Source: an uncultured Methanomassiliicoccales archaeon
GTDB taxonomy: Archaea; Thermoplasmatota; Thermoplasmata; SG8-5
Direction: 5' to 3'
Assembly (NCBI GenBank): GCA_938004075.1
Contig: CALKWP010000106.1
Location: 1 to 30,219 of the forward strand
Length of the DNA: 30,219 nucleotides
This document shows positions 17,237 to 25,900 of this stretch, in pieces. Position 1 is the first letter of the stretch. Each line of letters starts with the position of its first letter. The notes under the pieces are model-generated. The model was given only the letters and a program-made list of their open reading frames with translations. It was not told the origin of the DNA and searched no databases. Position numbers and translations under genes: made by a program.

Positions 17237-17991
17237 TTACATGCCGGCTGTTAGCTGACATGGTTGGTGTCCCATACAATACCGAGCAAATACTTCCAGA
17301 AGGGAAAATCAGATACTGTCGTACAGATGCGGTATCAAGAAATATTGAACCATTATCTAAAGGAGGTAACTGTGTGCTAGTTACCTCCAGTAGTGATATG
17401 TCAGTTACGAAGAATCTGGTAGACCTATTGCCGTCTAATGTTACACACTGGTTCAGTACAAATGTTATGTATAATGATTCTAGATTAATAGCTATCCCAA
17501 TTGGTTTTGTGAATAATGCCGAACGTATGCAACATCTGCTGGCTCAAAAGAGAATGCCCAAGCCGGCCACAAAGAATCTTTTGTACATTAACTTCACGCG
17601 TAAAACAAATAAATTGCGACTTGGTCTTTATGAGCGTTTTGCAGGATATACCTGGGCTACTCTCGCTGGTGGGGAATCGGCTTATTCGGTGGCTCCAGCC
17701 GATTTCTATGCTGATATTGCTTCACATAAATATACTTTATCCCCTCCGGGTGCCGGCCCGGATTGTCATCGAACTTGGGAAGCTTTGGCTCTTGGTTCTA
17801 TTCCTATTGTTCTTAGGTCGTTTGCTACAGAAATCCTTAATGACCTTCCAGTATTACAGGTATCTTCGTGGACAGAGATTCGTCAAGGTGTACTGGTCCG
17901 AGAGTATTCTCGGCTGGTCAAACGTTTCAAGAATCTTGAAAAGTTGCAGTTCAATTACTGGAAGGAGAGGATTCTATCATGCGTAAGCTAG
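17233..17991 (+). CDS. Exostosin (GT47)-like glycosyltransferase
   Basis: A 252-aa protein overlapping the previous gene by 4 bp. The signature YTLSPPGAGPDCHRTWEALA followed by LGSIPIVLRS (residues about 170-200) is the nucleotide-sugar-binding block of exostosin-type GT-B transferases. NLLYINFTRKTNKLR lies upstream as the inter-domain strand. It is shorter than cellular exostosins and lacks a membrane anchor, as is common for phage versions. A 9-bp inverted repeat (17362-17388) is present in its coding sequence. Confidence 0.75.
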   Translation: MITCRLLADMVGVPYNTEQILPEGKIRYCRTDAVSRNIEPLSKGGNCVLVTSSSDMSVTKNLVDLLPSNVTHWFSTNVMYNDSRLIAIPIGFVNNAERMQHLLAQKRMPKPATKNLLYINFTRKTNKLRLGLYERFAGYTWATLAGGESAYSVAPADFYADIASHKYTLSPPGAGPDCHRTWEALALGSIPIVLRSFATEILNDLPVLQVSSWTEIRQGVLVREYSRLVKRFKNLEKLQFNYWKERILSCVS

Positions 17992-18617
17992 TCTCATTCT
18001 GTCTCTATGGTACGGCTCCGCGCTATCTGAATGGGGCATTAGAGAATGCTAAATTGATGAAGGCTATTTATCCTGATTGGCAGATGCGAGTATATAGTGA
18101 AGAAGGTATCGATGCAAAGTATCTAGAAGATTATGATGTTGAGGTGGTCAAGATGGGCAAGAACAATGGGCATATGGCCATGTTCTGGCGGATGCTTCCA
18201 ATTTGGGATGATGATGTCGATCGTGTAATATTCCGCGATTGTGATAGCCGCATCAATATGCGGGAAGCTACAGCCGTGCAAGAATGGGAACAAAGCAGCT
18301 ATGTTGCACATGCTATGCACGACCACCCGCATCATCAGAATCATTTAATATTCGGCGGAATGTGGGGCATTATGGGTAAGAGTTTGCCACACGCACTTAT
18401 GCTTACTCTCAAGGATATCTACTATAATCATGGACGTAAAGGCCAGGATACAAGAGCCCTATCCCGTTATGTGTTCCCCTATATTGCAACTAAGCTTATG
18501 ACTCATACTTCCGTGCCTGTACGGGGTTTAAGTATACCGCCTAAACCGTTTACGGGCAATCTTAAAGGCTTCATTGGACAGCAGTATGATGACGAAGGGA
18601 ACCAGGTGTGGCCATGA
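17979..18617 (+). CDS. Glycosyltransferase (GT-A, DCDSR motif)
   Basis: A 212-aa protein overlapping the exostosin gene by 13 bp, after GGAGAGGATTCTATC. It opens KLVSFCLYGTAPRYLNGA and carries a GT-A metal site at VIFRDCDSRINMREATAVQEW (near residue 85), followed by NHLIFGGMWGIMG and GQDTRALSRYVFP, which resemble acceptor-binding and base motifs of viral GT-A enzymes. It shares the 'DxDSR' style with the 241-aa protein two genes upstream but is not obviously a duplicate. Confidence 0.7.
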   Translation: MRKLVSFCLYGTAPRYLNGALENAKLMKAIYPDWQMRVYSEEGIDAKYLEDYDVEVVKMGKNNGHMAMFWRMLPIWDDDVDRVIFRDCDSRINMREATAVQEWEQSSYVAHAMHDHPHHQNHLIFGGMWGIMGKSLPHALMLTLKDIYYNHGRKGQDTRALSRYVFPYIATKLMTHTSVPVRGLSIPPKPFTGNLKGFIGQQYDDEGNQVWP

Positions 18618-19879
18618 GAGTCATAGCTTTCTACACTAAGAATACGCCGTATGAGCAAGAGGTAATGAATCTGGTTGAAAGTTGCAAGAAGTTCGATATA
18701 CCTATTACTCTAAAAGGCTATGAGAACCGTGGAGCTTGGGTGCATAACTGTGCCATCAAGCCGGAATTCGTTTATGAGATGTTAGATAAGTATCCAGGCG
18801 AACGTCTCCTATATCTGGATGCTGATGCCCTTATACGCGGCAACCCGAGCTTGATTGATACAATTGAAGCGGATGTCGCCGCACATATCATGCAAGGTGG
18901 GACGCTTCTGAGTGGCACTGTGCTATTCGTTTCGAATCCGGCTGTCAAGGAGCTTGTTGAGTGTTGGATACGTGAACAGAAATCCAGACCCGATACTTGG
19001 GACCAGCAAACGTTGCATGAGACGATTGTAAATCACGGCCCAAGATTGGGCGTCAAGTTTGCAGAGTTACCTGCAACATATACAAAGATTTTTGATAAGA
19101 AGTGGGGCGAGCCAGTTATTGAGCATATGCAGAAATCCCGGGAATACCGTAGTCAAGTTAATACTTCACAGCTTGAGGGTGTACCTGCACATATTTTCGG
19201 CCAGAGAATTCGCATATGGGATGATGGTAGTTTCACTATCCCGCGTAAGAATGTTAATGCCGAAACGTGGTTAGATGCCAGATTCCAGCGCACAAAGAAT
19301 GAGCTTCGTTGGAAGAAGCAGATGACAAAGTCTTTGGCTATTGAGTCCTTGAGGCCGTTCTTCACCGGCCAGAAGTGTTATATCGTTGGTAAAGGACCGA
19401 GTCTCGACAGGATTACTGACGACTGTTTTGCGGATGAGTCAGCTCCAATCATCTGTTGTAATGAATCGATCCGTAAGATCGAGTCTCTAGATTTAGAGAA
19501 TCCTTTGTTCATGATTCAGCAGGATATGTCTCTCCGCAATACTTGTCTGCCAAAGAAAGAAACAACAAAGATTCTTGTATCTGAGCATGCTCAACACTGG
19601 TATGCCGAGAGCGTGAATCGGTATGTCTATAACGCTGTACAGTTAGGTGTCCAGTCTTCACAACTTACTGCTATTTGTGCGATTGAAATAGCTAAGATGC
19701 TCGGGGCAACTTCTGTTGATATGTGCTGTTTCGACGCCTGTGTAACAAAAGAAATAGCCTACGCAAAATGCGTAGGCTATTCTCCCACCAAGGGAGGGAA
19801 ACCTGAGCGTTTCTTAACACATAGAAGGCATATTGATAAGCATCTTACAATGAAGCATAATTGGATTATTCCTAAATGA
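18614..19879 (+). CDS. GT-A glycosyltransferase fused to a DUF115/MptE-like domain
   Basis: A 421-aa protein. I chose ATG 18614 (ATGA overlap with the previous stop); a GTG at 18608 is an alternative with slightly better spacing to AAGGGA. Residues 1-210 are a paralogue of the first cassette gene: VIAFYTKNTPYE, LLYLDADALI (DAD at 69-71), DTWDQQTLHE. From about residue 255, CYIVGKGPSLDRI, IICCNESI and AICAIEIAKMLGATSVDMCCFDA match the DUF115 / MAF / MptE-like Rossmann fold found in sugar-transfer and flagellin-modifying proteins. Near its 3' end it contains a leftward terminator (19753-19781), and its last 8 bp overlap the opposing exonuclease gene. Confidence 0.72.
   Translation: MRVIAFYTKNTPYEQEVMNLVESCKKFDIPITLKGYENRGAWVHNCAIKPEFVYEMLDKYPGERLLYLDADALIRGNPSLIDTIEADVAAHIMQGGTLLSGTVLFVSNPAVKELVECWIREQKSRPDTWDQQTLHETIVNHGPRLGVKFAELPATYTKIFDKKWGEPVIEHMQKSREYRSQVNTSQLEGVPAHIFGQRIRIWDDGSFTIPRKNVNAETWLDARFQRTKNELRWKKQMTKSLAIESLRPFFTGQKCYIVGKGPSLDRITDDCFADESAPIICCNESIRKIESLDLENPLFMIQQDMSLRNTCLPKKETTKILVSEHAQHWYAESVNRYVYNAVQLGVQSSQLTAICAIEIAKMLGATSVDMCCFDACVTKEIAYAKCVGYSPTKGGKPERFLTHRRHIDKHLTMKHNWIIPK
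19753..19781 (-). terminator. Leftward intrinsic terminator inside the opposing CDS
   Basis: A perfect 13-bp inverted repeat (19753-19765 with 19769-19781) has a 3-base loop. Read on the minus strand, the stem is followed directly by TCTTTTGTT, a U-rich tract. It lies about 90 bp past the stop of the last leftward gene (19872), inside the coding sequence of the rightward GT-DUF115 gene. On the plus strand no T-run follows. Confidence 0.8.
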
Positions 19880-20504
19880 GCAAGGCTCCCATACGCATCA
19901 TGGCCTTATACACCTTAGCACAGGTATGGGCATCTTGTAGGGCATCATGCAATCTGTCCGTCTTAATCTTCAATGTACTGGCCAGATATTGGAGATTAAC
20001 CTTTGAGAATGGAACCGGTTCACCGCGCATCGCTGCTCTATTATTGATATAATTGGCGGTGATCATCGTATCATTATAGTGATAGTCGAAGAAGTCATTA
20101 TACAAGTCGACACCTAGCCACTGTTGGATGAATCCTTTATCGAACGCATAGTTCTGGCCAAGCGGAATAACCTTCTTGGGTCTCCCGTACTTCGTGCACG
20201 GGAGGCCCAACTTTTTGTACCACTCTTCAAGGAGATGTATAGCCGTCTCTTTATCGAAGCCGGTTGTCATGATCTTATCTAAATCAAGCCGATTAACCTG
20301 CATAGCCTCGGGCTTAATACGCTCTGGATACTCCGGCTTCATGAAGATTTCCAGTGGCATCACATCCTTACGGACCTCGAAATTGCTATCGAGTGGGATG
20401 ATAGCCAACTGCAAAATTTCGTCATACAACGGGTCGAGCCCAGTTGTTTCAGTATCTATCGCACAGACCTGGTTACCATTCCAATGCTGCATTGAATTAG
20501 CCAT
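19872..20504 (-). CDS. DnaQ-like 3'-5' exonuclease (DEDDh)
   Basis: A 210-aa protein. I chose the ATG at 20504 (MANSMQHW) because AAAGGA lies upstream at good spacing; longer starts overlap the previous gene. Exo I is CAIDTETTGLDP (D17, E19), Exo II is near LGQNYAFDKGF, and Exo III is H186-DALQ-D191, giving the DEDDh set. Such stand-alone phage exonucleases proofread or degrade DNA/RNA ends in replication. The gene ends tail to tail with the rightward cassette (8-bp overlap) and carries the rightward terminator in its middle (20176-20216). Confidence 0.85.
   Translation of the reverse strand: MANSMQHWNGNQVCAIDTETTGLDPLYDEILQLAIIPLDSNFEVRKDVMPLEIFMKPEYPERIKPEAMQVNRLDLDKIMTTGFDKETAIHLLEEWYKKLGLPCTKYGRPKKVIPLGQNYAFDKGFIQQWLGVDLYNDFFDYHYNDTMITANYINNRAAMRGEPVPFSKVNLQYLASTLKIKTDRLHDALQDAHTCAKVYKAMMRMGALLI
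20176..20216 (+). terminator. Rightward intrinsic terminator inside the opposing CDS
   Basis: A 13-bp stem with one G-T pair (20176-20188 with 20198-20210), a 9-base loop and a following CTTTTTG tract (T-run 20212-20216) on the plus strand. It lies about 300 bp downstream of the last rightward gene (stop at 19879), inside the leftward exonuclease gene. It encodes the LPCTKYGRPKK segment there. Confidence 0.75.
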
Positions 20505-20859
20505 CGAGGATTCCTTTCGTGTACAACATCTCGTATGGTATGCCTTGCATATCACAGAAGTCCATTTCCAACTTTACGCCTTTGCTATCCTGCCAGCCAG
20601 GCATATCAGCCACAAACATCTTCCTTGCATTCATAAGCAACCGCGTATCGAAGTTGTACCAGAAGTCCATATCTCCTGGAAGATTATAAGCACATGCGAT
20701 AGGGTGATTGTGGACTATTGGGCTGAACACAACATAACCTTGCTTGATAAGATGAGCTGTAATCTTACAGGCATCCTTATATCGTTGCTCACGGATACGC
20801 ACATCTGGATGCGAGTAAGGCGTAGCTAGATAGAAATAGTCCCAACGTTCCTCGGTCAT
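20497..20859 (-). CDS. DUF1937 protein, nucleoside deoxyribosyltransferase-like
   Basis: A 120-aa protein. I chose ATG 20859: AAAGGAG lies 5 bases upstream, while the GTG 6 bases earlier has no room. The family pattern is plain: YLATPYSHPD at the start, a ..LIKQGYVVFSPIVHNHPIA strand-helix, FWYNFDTRLL and VADMPGWQDSKGVKLEMDF. These match DUF1937 proteins, relatives of nucleoside 2-deoxyribosyltransferases, and the conserved Tyr, Asp and Glu positions are present. It probably acts in nucleotide metabolism or base modification. It overlaps the exonuclease gene by 8 bp. Confidence 0.75.
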   Translation of the reverse strand: MTEERWDYFYLATPYSHPDVRIREQRYKDACKITAHLIKQGYVVFSPIVHNHPIACAYNLPGDMDFWYNFDTRLLMNARKMFVADMPGWQDSKGVKLEMDFCDMQGIPYEMLYTKGILDG

Positions 20860-20981
20860 CTCCACTCCTTTAATCTTTCTCCGATGCCTTCACAGATGTC
20901 AACGAGTGTTTCGCCAATGAAGTGTAGCGGTATCAGGATACCTAGAATAAGGACTAGAAGTATTAATTTAATTATTCTCAT
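20856..20981 (-). CDS. 41-aa single-pass membrane protein
   Basis: A small gene between the 53-aa gene and the DUF1937 gene. The product starts MRIIKLILLVLILGILIPLH, a basic start followed by one hydrophobic segment, and continues with a charged tail (ETLVDICEGIGERLKEWR). Its TGA overlaps the next ATG (ATGA), and its start overlaps the previous gene by 14 bp, so translational coupling is likely. The upstream site (GGGAT) is weak. Function unknown; superinfection or lysis-related membrane peptides are possible. Confidence 0.6.
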   Translation of the reverse strand: MRIIKLILLVLILGILIPLHFIGETLVDICEGIGERLKEWR

Positions 20982-21129
20982 GCTTATCCCATCGCTTAAG
21001 TATTTCTGCGACAGTTATGTCCGGTGCAATTGTAGACGAATATTTGCCTGTCGTTGCATAAGCCCAGGCTCGAATAACACAGAAATAAATTACCCGACGA
21101 GGTAGATGGTTAGCAATCCACTGAATCAT
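20968..21129 (-). CDS. 53-aa hypothetical protein
   Basis: The ATG follows the TAA of the methylase gene directly, and the methylase's own last codons provide a strong AAGGAGA site. The product begins MIQWIANHLPRRVIYFCVIR and ends TVAEILKRWDKHENN. An N-terminal amphipathic/aromatic part and a short C-terminal helix can be seen; no known domain. Very small ORFs of this 'xxAEILxRW' type are common in phage early operons. Confidence 0.65.
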   Translation of the reverse strand: MIQWIANHLPRRVIYFCVIRAWAYATTGKYSSTIAPDITVAEILKRWDKHENN

Positions 21130-22011
21130 TTAATTCTCCTTCACCCACAAGACTTCCGTTGCATAGGTACGCTCATCGACATCCTTGATATCCTCCTTAT
21201 GGTTACCTTCTGTATAAGCAACAGGTGAAATAGATACAAATGATTTCCACTCGTACCTAGCGTCCCACTTCTGGTTATCATATAACGGGTTCGCATAACC
21301 AGATACCGCCACAAAACCTTTGCAGTGCATGATCGTATCAATGAAGCAGCGATGATCTTCGATATTCATTTCATGCTTGTATGTTCCGCGGTGGGCGTCA
21401 ACGTAGGGTGGGTCACAATAGAAAACCGTATCCTTGCTGTCGTAGTCTCGAATGCAATGTCTCCAATCAAGATTCTCGAACTGTACCCAGGCTAACCTAG
21501 AATGTAGCCGGTCGAACGTCTCGATCTTACCCATAACCTTTCCGGCAAGTGCCGACTTCCCTTTCAAGCACCTTCCAAAGTTTCTACCTAGTCCTGCAAA
21601 GCTATAGTTCATCATATAGAACCAATAGGCGGCACGTTGAACGTCATCCTTGACATCCTGATTATCCCAATTAGCTTTAGCATAAACGAACTCTTCACGA
21701 GACAGGATCGTGTAGACTAGCTTATCATACAGCTTCTTATATTTCTCAGCATCAGCCAGACAACGATAGAAGGCTACAACACCGCCGTATCGATCATTAT
21801 AAATTTCTAACGGGCTGGCATTCCTAGCCAGTAATACTGCTGCTGAACCACCAAAAGGCTCAACATAAGTATTTTTATATGGTAGGTGTTTCAGAATCTC
21901 AAGCACCGAACGACTCTTACCGCCTGGATAGGGGAACGGCGCCCTGAGAATATTATCTTTCCGCTCGTGAGTTTCTAGGTCTGTCGTTGAGAATGCTTTA
22001 AGGAGGTCCAT
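21130..22011 (-). CDS. dam: D12-class DNA N6-adenine methyltransferase (Dam-like)
   Basis: A 293-aa protein that transfers a methyl group from SAM to N6 of adenine in DNA. Motifs are complete for the D12/alpha class: FPYPGGKS (residues 26-33, SAM binding), VEPFGGSAAVL (50-60), IYNDRYGG and the catalytic DPPY at 200-203. The target site cannot be read from sequence. In this early operon it probably protects phage DNA from host restriction. The upstream ribosome site is weak (GGTGAT), and the gene starts 4 bp after the previous stop. Confidence 0.9.
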   Translation of the reverse strand: MDLLKAFSTTDLETHERKDNILRAPFPYPGGKSRSVLEILKHLPYKNTYVEPFGGSAAVLLARNASPLEIYNDRYGGVVAFYRCLADAEKYKKLYDKLVYTILSREEFVYAKANWDNQDVKDDVQRAAYWFYMMNYSFAGLGRNFGRCLKGKSALAGKVMGKIETFDRLHSRLAWVQFENLDWRHCIRDYDSKDTVFYCDPPYVDAHRGTYKHEMNIEDHRCFIDTIMHCKGFVAVSGYANPLYDNQKWDARYEWKSFVSISPVAYTEGNHKEDIKDVDERTYATEVLWVKEN

Positions 22012-22015
22012 AGCA

Positions 22016-22231
22016 TCACCGGAATCTAAGTTGTGTTGCGGCTTTTCGGAATAATTTTCGCAAACATGTTAAGCATAAATCTAAAGAATGCCAGTCTGGT
22101 GAACCTTCTACTTCTGACTTATTGATAGACCCCTTAATATGTAATACCATATTATCAACATTTATACTCTCTGACTCTAGGCTAAAAACATCTACAGTAG
22201 AGTCGCATAAGTCACAGTGCACCTTATTCAT
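22016..22231 (-). CDS. 71-aa Zn-ribbon-like protein
   Basis: A small protein overlapping the kinase gene by 4 bp (ATGA), with GGAGTTGGG upstream. Two CxxC pairs, CDLC near residue 6 and CLTC near residue 53, flank a central region rich in Ser, Glu and Val, giving a four-cysteine metal site. The end is basic (LRKLFRKAATQLRFR). It could bind nucleic acid or act as a host-factor modulator; no family recognised. Confidence 0.6.
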   Translation of the reverse strand: MNKVHCDLCDSTVDVFSLESESINVDNMVLHIKGSINKSEVEGSPDWHSLDLCLTCLRKLFRKAATQLRFR

Positions 22232-22716
22232 AATCCCAACTCCTTAGCAATCACCTTGGCCTTGTCATCCAGTGCTTCCAGGCTACCACGATTCTGTATC
22301 ACAGGGAGTCCAATGATACCTTTCTCTGACGGGTGGCCACTATCTACGTCATCATATTTGCGACCAGTAACCTTAAAAGTAATACCATTCCGTAACACGA
22401 TAGCTTCGACCTCGTTAATGAATCGGACATCATCCGCTATAATATGTGCATTGGTTGGGGCATCCTCATACTGTTCTACCCACTTCTTGATCCAATAATC
22501 GTCAGCGATACAATTACGACAAACATCTGTACCAAGAAGCTGTAGCAGTTTTCTACCACGTTCATCCTTCTTTCCATCCCAACCTAAATCAAAAGCAATA
22601 CGCTTCAAAGCTTTTGCAAAAGGTATAAGGATAACTGGTGATTTCGAATGCTTCATGAGTAATTTAGCAAAAGTGGTCTTACCTGCTCCAGCCTTACCAG
22701 CTAAACCGACTATCAT
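22228..22716 (-). CDS. Deoxynucleoside monophosphate kinase
   Basis: A 162-aa P-loop kinase: VGLAGKAGAGKTTFAKLL at the N-terminus (Walker A, residues 4-15), LLQLLGTDVCRNCIADDYWIKKW in the lid/base region, and IIADDVRFINEVEAI, the strand with the acidic residues typical of T4 gp1-type dNMP kinases. It is shorter than T4 gp1 but keeps the core. It should supply dNDPs, perhaps including modified bases. It overlaps the 73-aa gene by 23 bp at its start. Confidence 0.8.
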   Translation of the reverse strand: MIVGLAGKAGAGKTTFAKLLMKHSKSPVILIPFAKALKRIAFDLGWDGKKDERGRKLLQLLGTDVCRNCIADDYWIKKWVEQYEDAPTNAHIIADDVRFINEVEAIVLRNGITFKVTGRKYDDVDSGHPSEKGIIGLPVIQNRGSLEALDDKAKVIAKELGL

Positions 22717-22915
22717 GCCTTATCCCTTTAACATTACCGTATGCCCAATTACCAGCGGATTCCGTGACCTCAAGATTCTTGATAGTTTTTACGTTAACGC
22801 CTACAAACTTTCCTCCAGGTAGCGGAATGTGTTGTTCGAAGCCGTGCTCGAAAGCATACATCAATTGCCGACGTTGTTCATCGGGGAGGCTATCTAAGAT
22901 TGTCTTGATCGACAT
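22694..22915 (-). CDS. 73-aa hypothetical protein
   Basis: Starts 3 bp after the primase stop; GGAGGG at the end of the primase gene is its ribosome site. The product has a charged helix (TILDSLPDEQRRQLMYAFEHGFE) followed by a beta-like stretch with GGKFVGVNVKTIKNLEV and an aromatic, Gly-rich end. No known domain. Co-translation with the primase suggests an accessory role in replication, but this is only from position. Confidence 0.6.
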   Translation of the reverse strand: MSIKTILDSLPDEQRRQLMYAFEHGFEQHIPLPGGKFVGVNVKTIKNLEVTESAGNWAYGNVKGIRHDSRFSW

Positions 22916-22918
22916 TCT

Positions 22919-25900
22919 TTAGCCCTCCGATGGGACTAAATATCCATCCTGGAGTATGAGTCTTGCAGGTGGGGTTTCTGGTTGGGCAACACCAGCCCAA
23001 CATACATTACCCACATACCACTGCCCATCCTTGCGGCTACGTCCCTTCGGGTAATTAGGTGGTAAGCTACGTCCAACACGAATCTTTGACCACTTGTGCA
23101 TCTCGTTAGGATCAACGGCCTCGATGAACTTGTCAAATAGTTCTGAGAACTTGATCCAACTACCAGAAGCGTAAGAACATTTCTCAGCAAGGAATCGTTC
23201 AAACTCAGTTTGATTCAACTCTTGCGCGAGGTTCTTATCCTCAGTGGCTATAACCGGAACGTTCAATCTGTCGTTACTTGGCGGTATCTCAAGATTCATA
23301 ATCTCGGCTAAGAAATCAGCTGCTTCCTTCTCAAGTAAAGGTAGAAGTTGTTTCTTCGGTATCATGTCTAAAGGTTCAATTGGCCCAACATATGACATCG
23401 TTATGCGCGTATCTCCAGTGAATATTGGACAAGCTTGATAGTCATTCGCGGTATGTATGAAGTGTGCACTATTAGGAATATGGAAAGGTGTCCGTCCTTT
23501 ATGATGTATCAGTAGATGTTTTGATGTCACCCAATCTTTGATTCTGTTATAAGCTATTCTATCTTTACGTAAATCTGTTTCTTCCACAACACAGATGATG
23601 GCACCCTCTAGTTCACCATTGAACATCGACTGGCTAACTAGAGCGGCGTCTGCTCGTACATAACCTTTTGTAACAAGCAGGGATAACGCCTCGTGGAAGA
23701 TTGATTTACCACTATTCTGCGGACCGTAGAAGAACAAGTAGGGTAACGGTTCCAATGGTTCCTGGAATAGCGAGGCCACCCAACACTTGAGATAGTCCCC
23801 GCCACTCTTAATCCCGTTGGCCCGGCACCAACCATTCTGCTTGATAGCTTCGTTCAAGCCTCCGCCACAATGCTCTAGAATCTTATGCCATGTTGGGTAA
23901 CTAAGATTCTCTGTAGAATTACTTGGGGCAAACTTGAACTGTGCGGCATTACGGTTCCACTCGCGGTCACCTGGATACTCTGGCTGGAAGGGTTTGTTCA
24001 CAACCTTCCAACAACGGAACACACTCGAACCTAAGATGGATGTTATATCCTTCTGATTCAGTCCCATTGAACCTAAAGCTATCCGCACGTGCGCTAAAGG
24101 TTCATACCTCCATTCTCCTTCTGACTTAATCATCCACCCATAATCTTCTTGAGTCTCGGTAACAAGATGCCGGACTAAATCATCATAGTTGCCCGCCTCT
24201 GGTTCTGTTGGTGCCCCAACTTGTGTATTATAGATGCGGGTCCATTCCTTCTTATTAGCCAAATAGCCGGGCATCTTATCGGCTACATCCATCTCTTTCC
24301 GTTCAACGGAAACGATTAGTCGGCCGTCTTTATGCTGTGAGAGTTTTGTTTCGCGGCCGGCCATACCTAGACTCGGATTGATGTTTACGCCAAGTAGTTG
24401 GGCAGCTTTTGCAGCCACCTCAGTCTCTTGGAACACGAAGTTACCGTGCCTATCCTCGATACCGCCATAGGCTTTGGCTGCTGTCGCTAAATCAGGTTCT
24501 CGATTCAAATAAGTTCTTGTCCAACCCGCCCCATCCTGGTCCCAGGAAGGATGTTCTTGGACACCCAAAGAGAACCTTCTAACAGTCCACGCCCCACGCC
24601 TAAGAGGGTACATAAAACAATTTTGCTCATTAAGGTTTGTACCTGGGCTATTGGTTGCAAAGAATCCTCGTAGCCCAAGTTCGTTGTGGGCTTTCTGGAT
24701 ATACCACGTATGCGTAACCAGCATATGGTGATCTTGATCCCACCACCAGAAAGCATTCTCGGTACGAAGATACTCAATAAGTTTCTTGTGCTCATCGTCT
24801 AGCGGTACACGCTGCCTCTGTCCAAAAAGTTCTTCGAACGAATCTTCTTTAGACGTACCAAGGATATCTTGTGGCAGATTCTTGCGTCTTGATCCCGACA
24901 CTACCTTAACATGGTCTTTCCAATTAGGCGGGACTTCTTGTAATATGCCACCCTTCTTGATTAGAGTTAATCCTTCTGTGCCCCGCATCTTACGATGCCA
25001 CACCCACATATTACCGCCGCAATTATGAGCAACAAATCCATTTGCATCGAAGGCATGTTCACCCATTACCTGAATGTCAAAAACATTCGTTCTTTCTACT
25101 TCACTAATTGATATAACTTCATCAGTGAAATGCTCAGTCGCTAGATGTGTCTTATTCCGCTTATTATTAAACAGCTTGTGCAGTTGTGCATAAATTTTAG
25201 ATTTCTTTTCATTATGCTGGAATCCCACTCGTCTATTAAAAATTATAATATTCTCTCGGCCAATGCTCAGTAGATATTTTGTCTTACATTGTACTCTTCT
25301 GCCAAGTATTACCATCTCTCCGGCATCTCTACTTTTATTTATGCTCGATACAATACCTAACCGCAAGAGCATCCGCTGTACGGCTTCAACTATTTGTAAA
25401 TTTGACTGGCTAAAATGCAACGTTCTATTATTAGAAACATCTCCATCTGTATCAAATAGTGCAGAAATGAACCCACAATAAAAGTCTGATGATGCCTCTT
25501 CTATTTCGGCTGGAATCTTTTTGGTTAGTTCCCCCACATATTTTAAGCGCAATTCTTCAAGGTATGGAGATCTTAATGATACGACATCTCCCATCTTATA
25601 TACCCGGCAATTGGGCAGTATCCTTGTTACAAAGGGTATAAGATGGTAGTCTGTTGGCCAAAAATCTATACTGTTCTGATAGTTATTGTATTTCTCTCTA
25701 GAAGAAAAACGCCCATCACCGATCAACCAACCTAGCAAATAGCCATCGTTCCAGGACCCCTCGCCGTTCCATGTTAGATTAACGTGTTTATTAAGATAAA
25801 TCTTATCCCCACTTTTTATATCCTTAAGTTGTTTCCAAGTCTGTAGATCGTGGAACCCGAGTAGAGTTGGATATGATTTACTACTCTTAAAACTGGAGCA

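Noticed and set aside
20176..20829. 217-aa plus-strand ORF over the exonuclease and DUF1937 genes
   Set aside because: Both minus-strand genes have clear family motifs; the plus frame has none.
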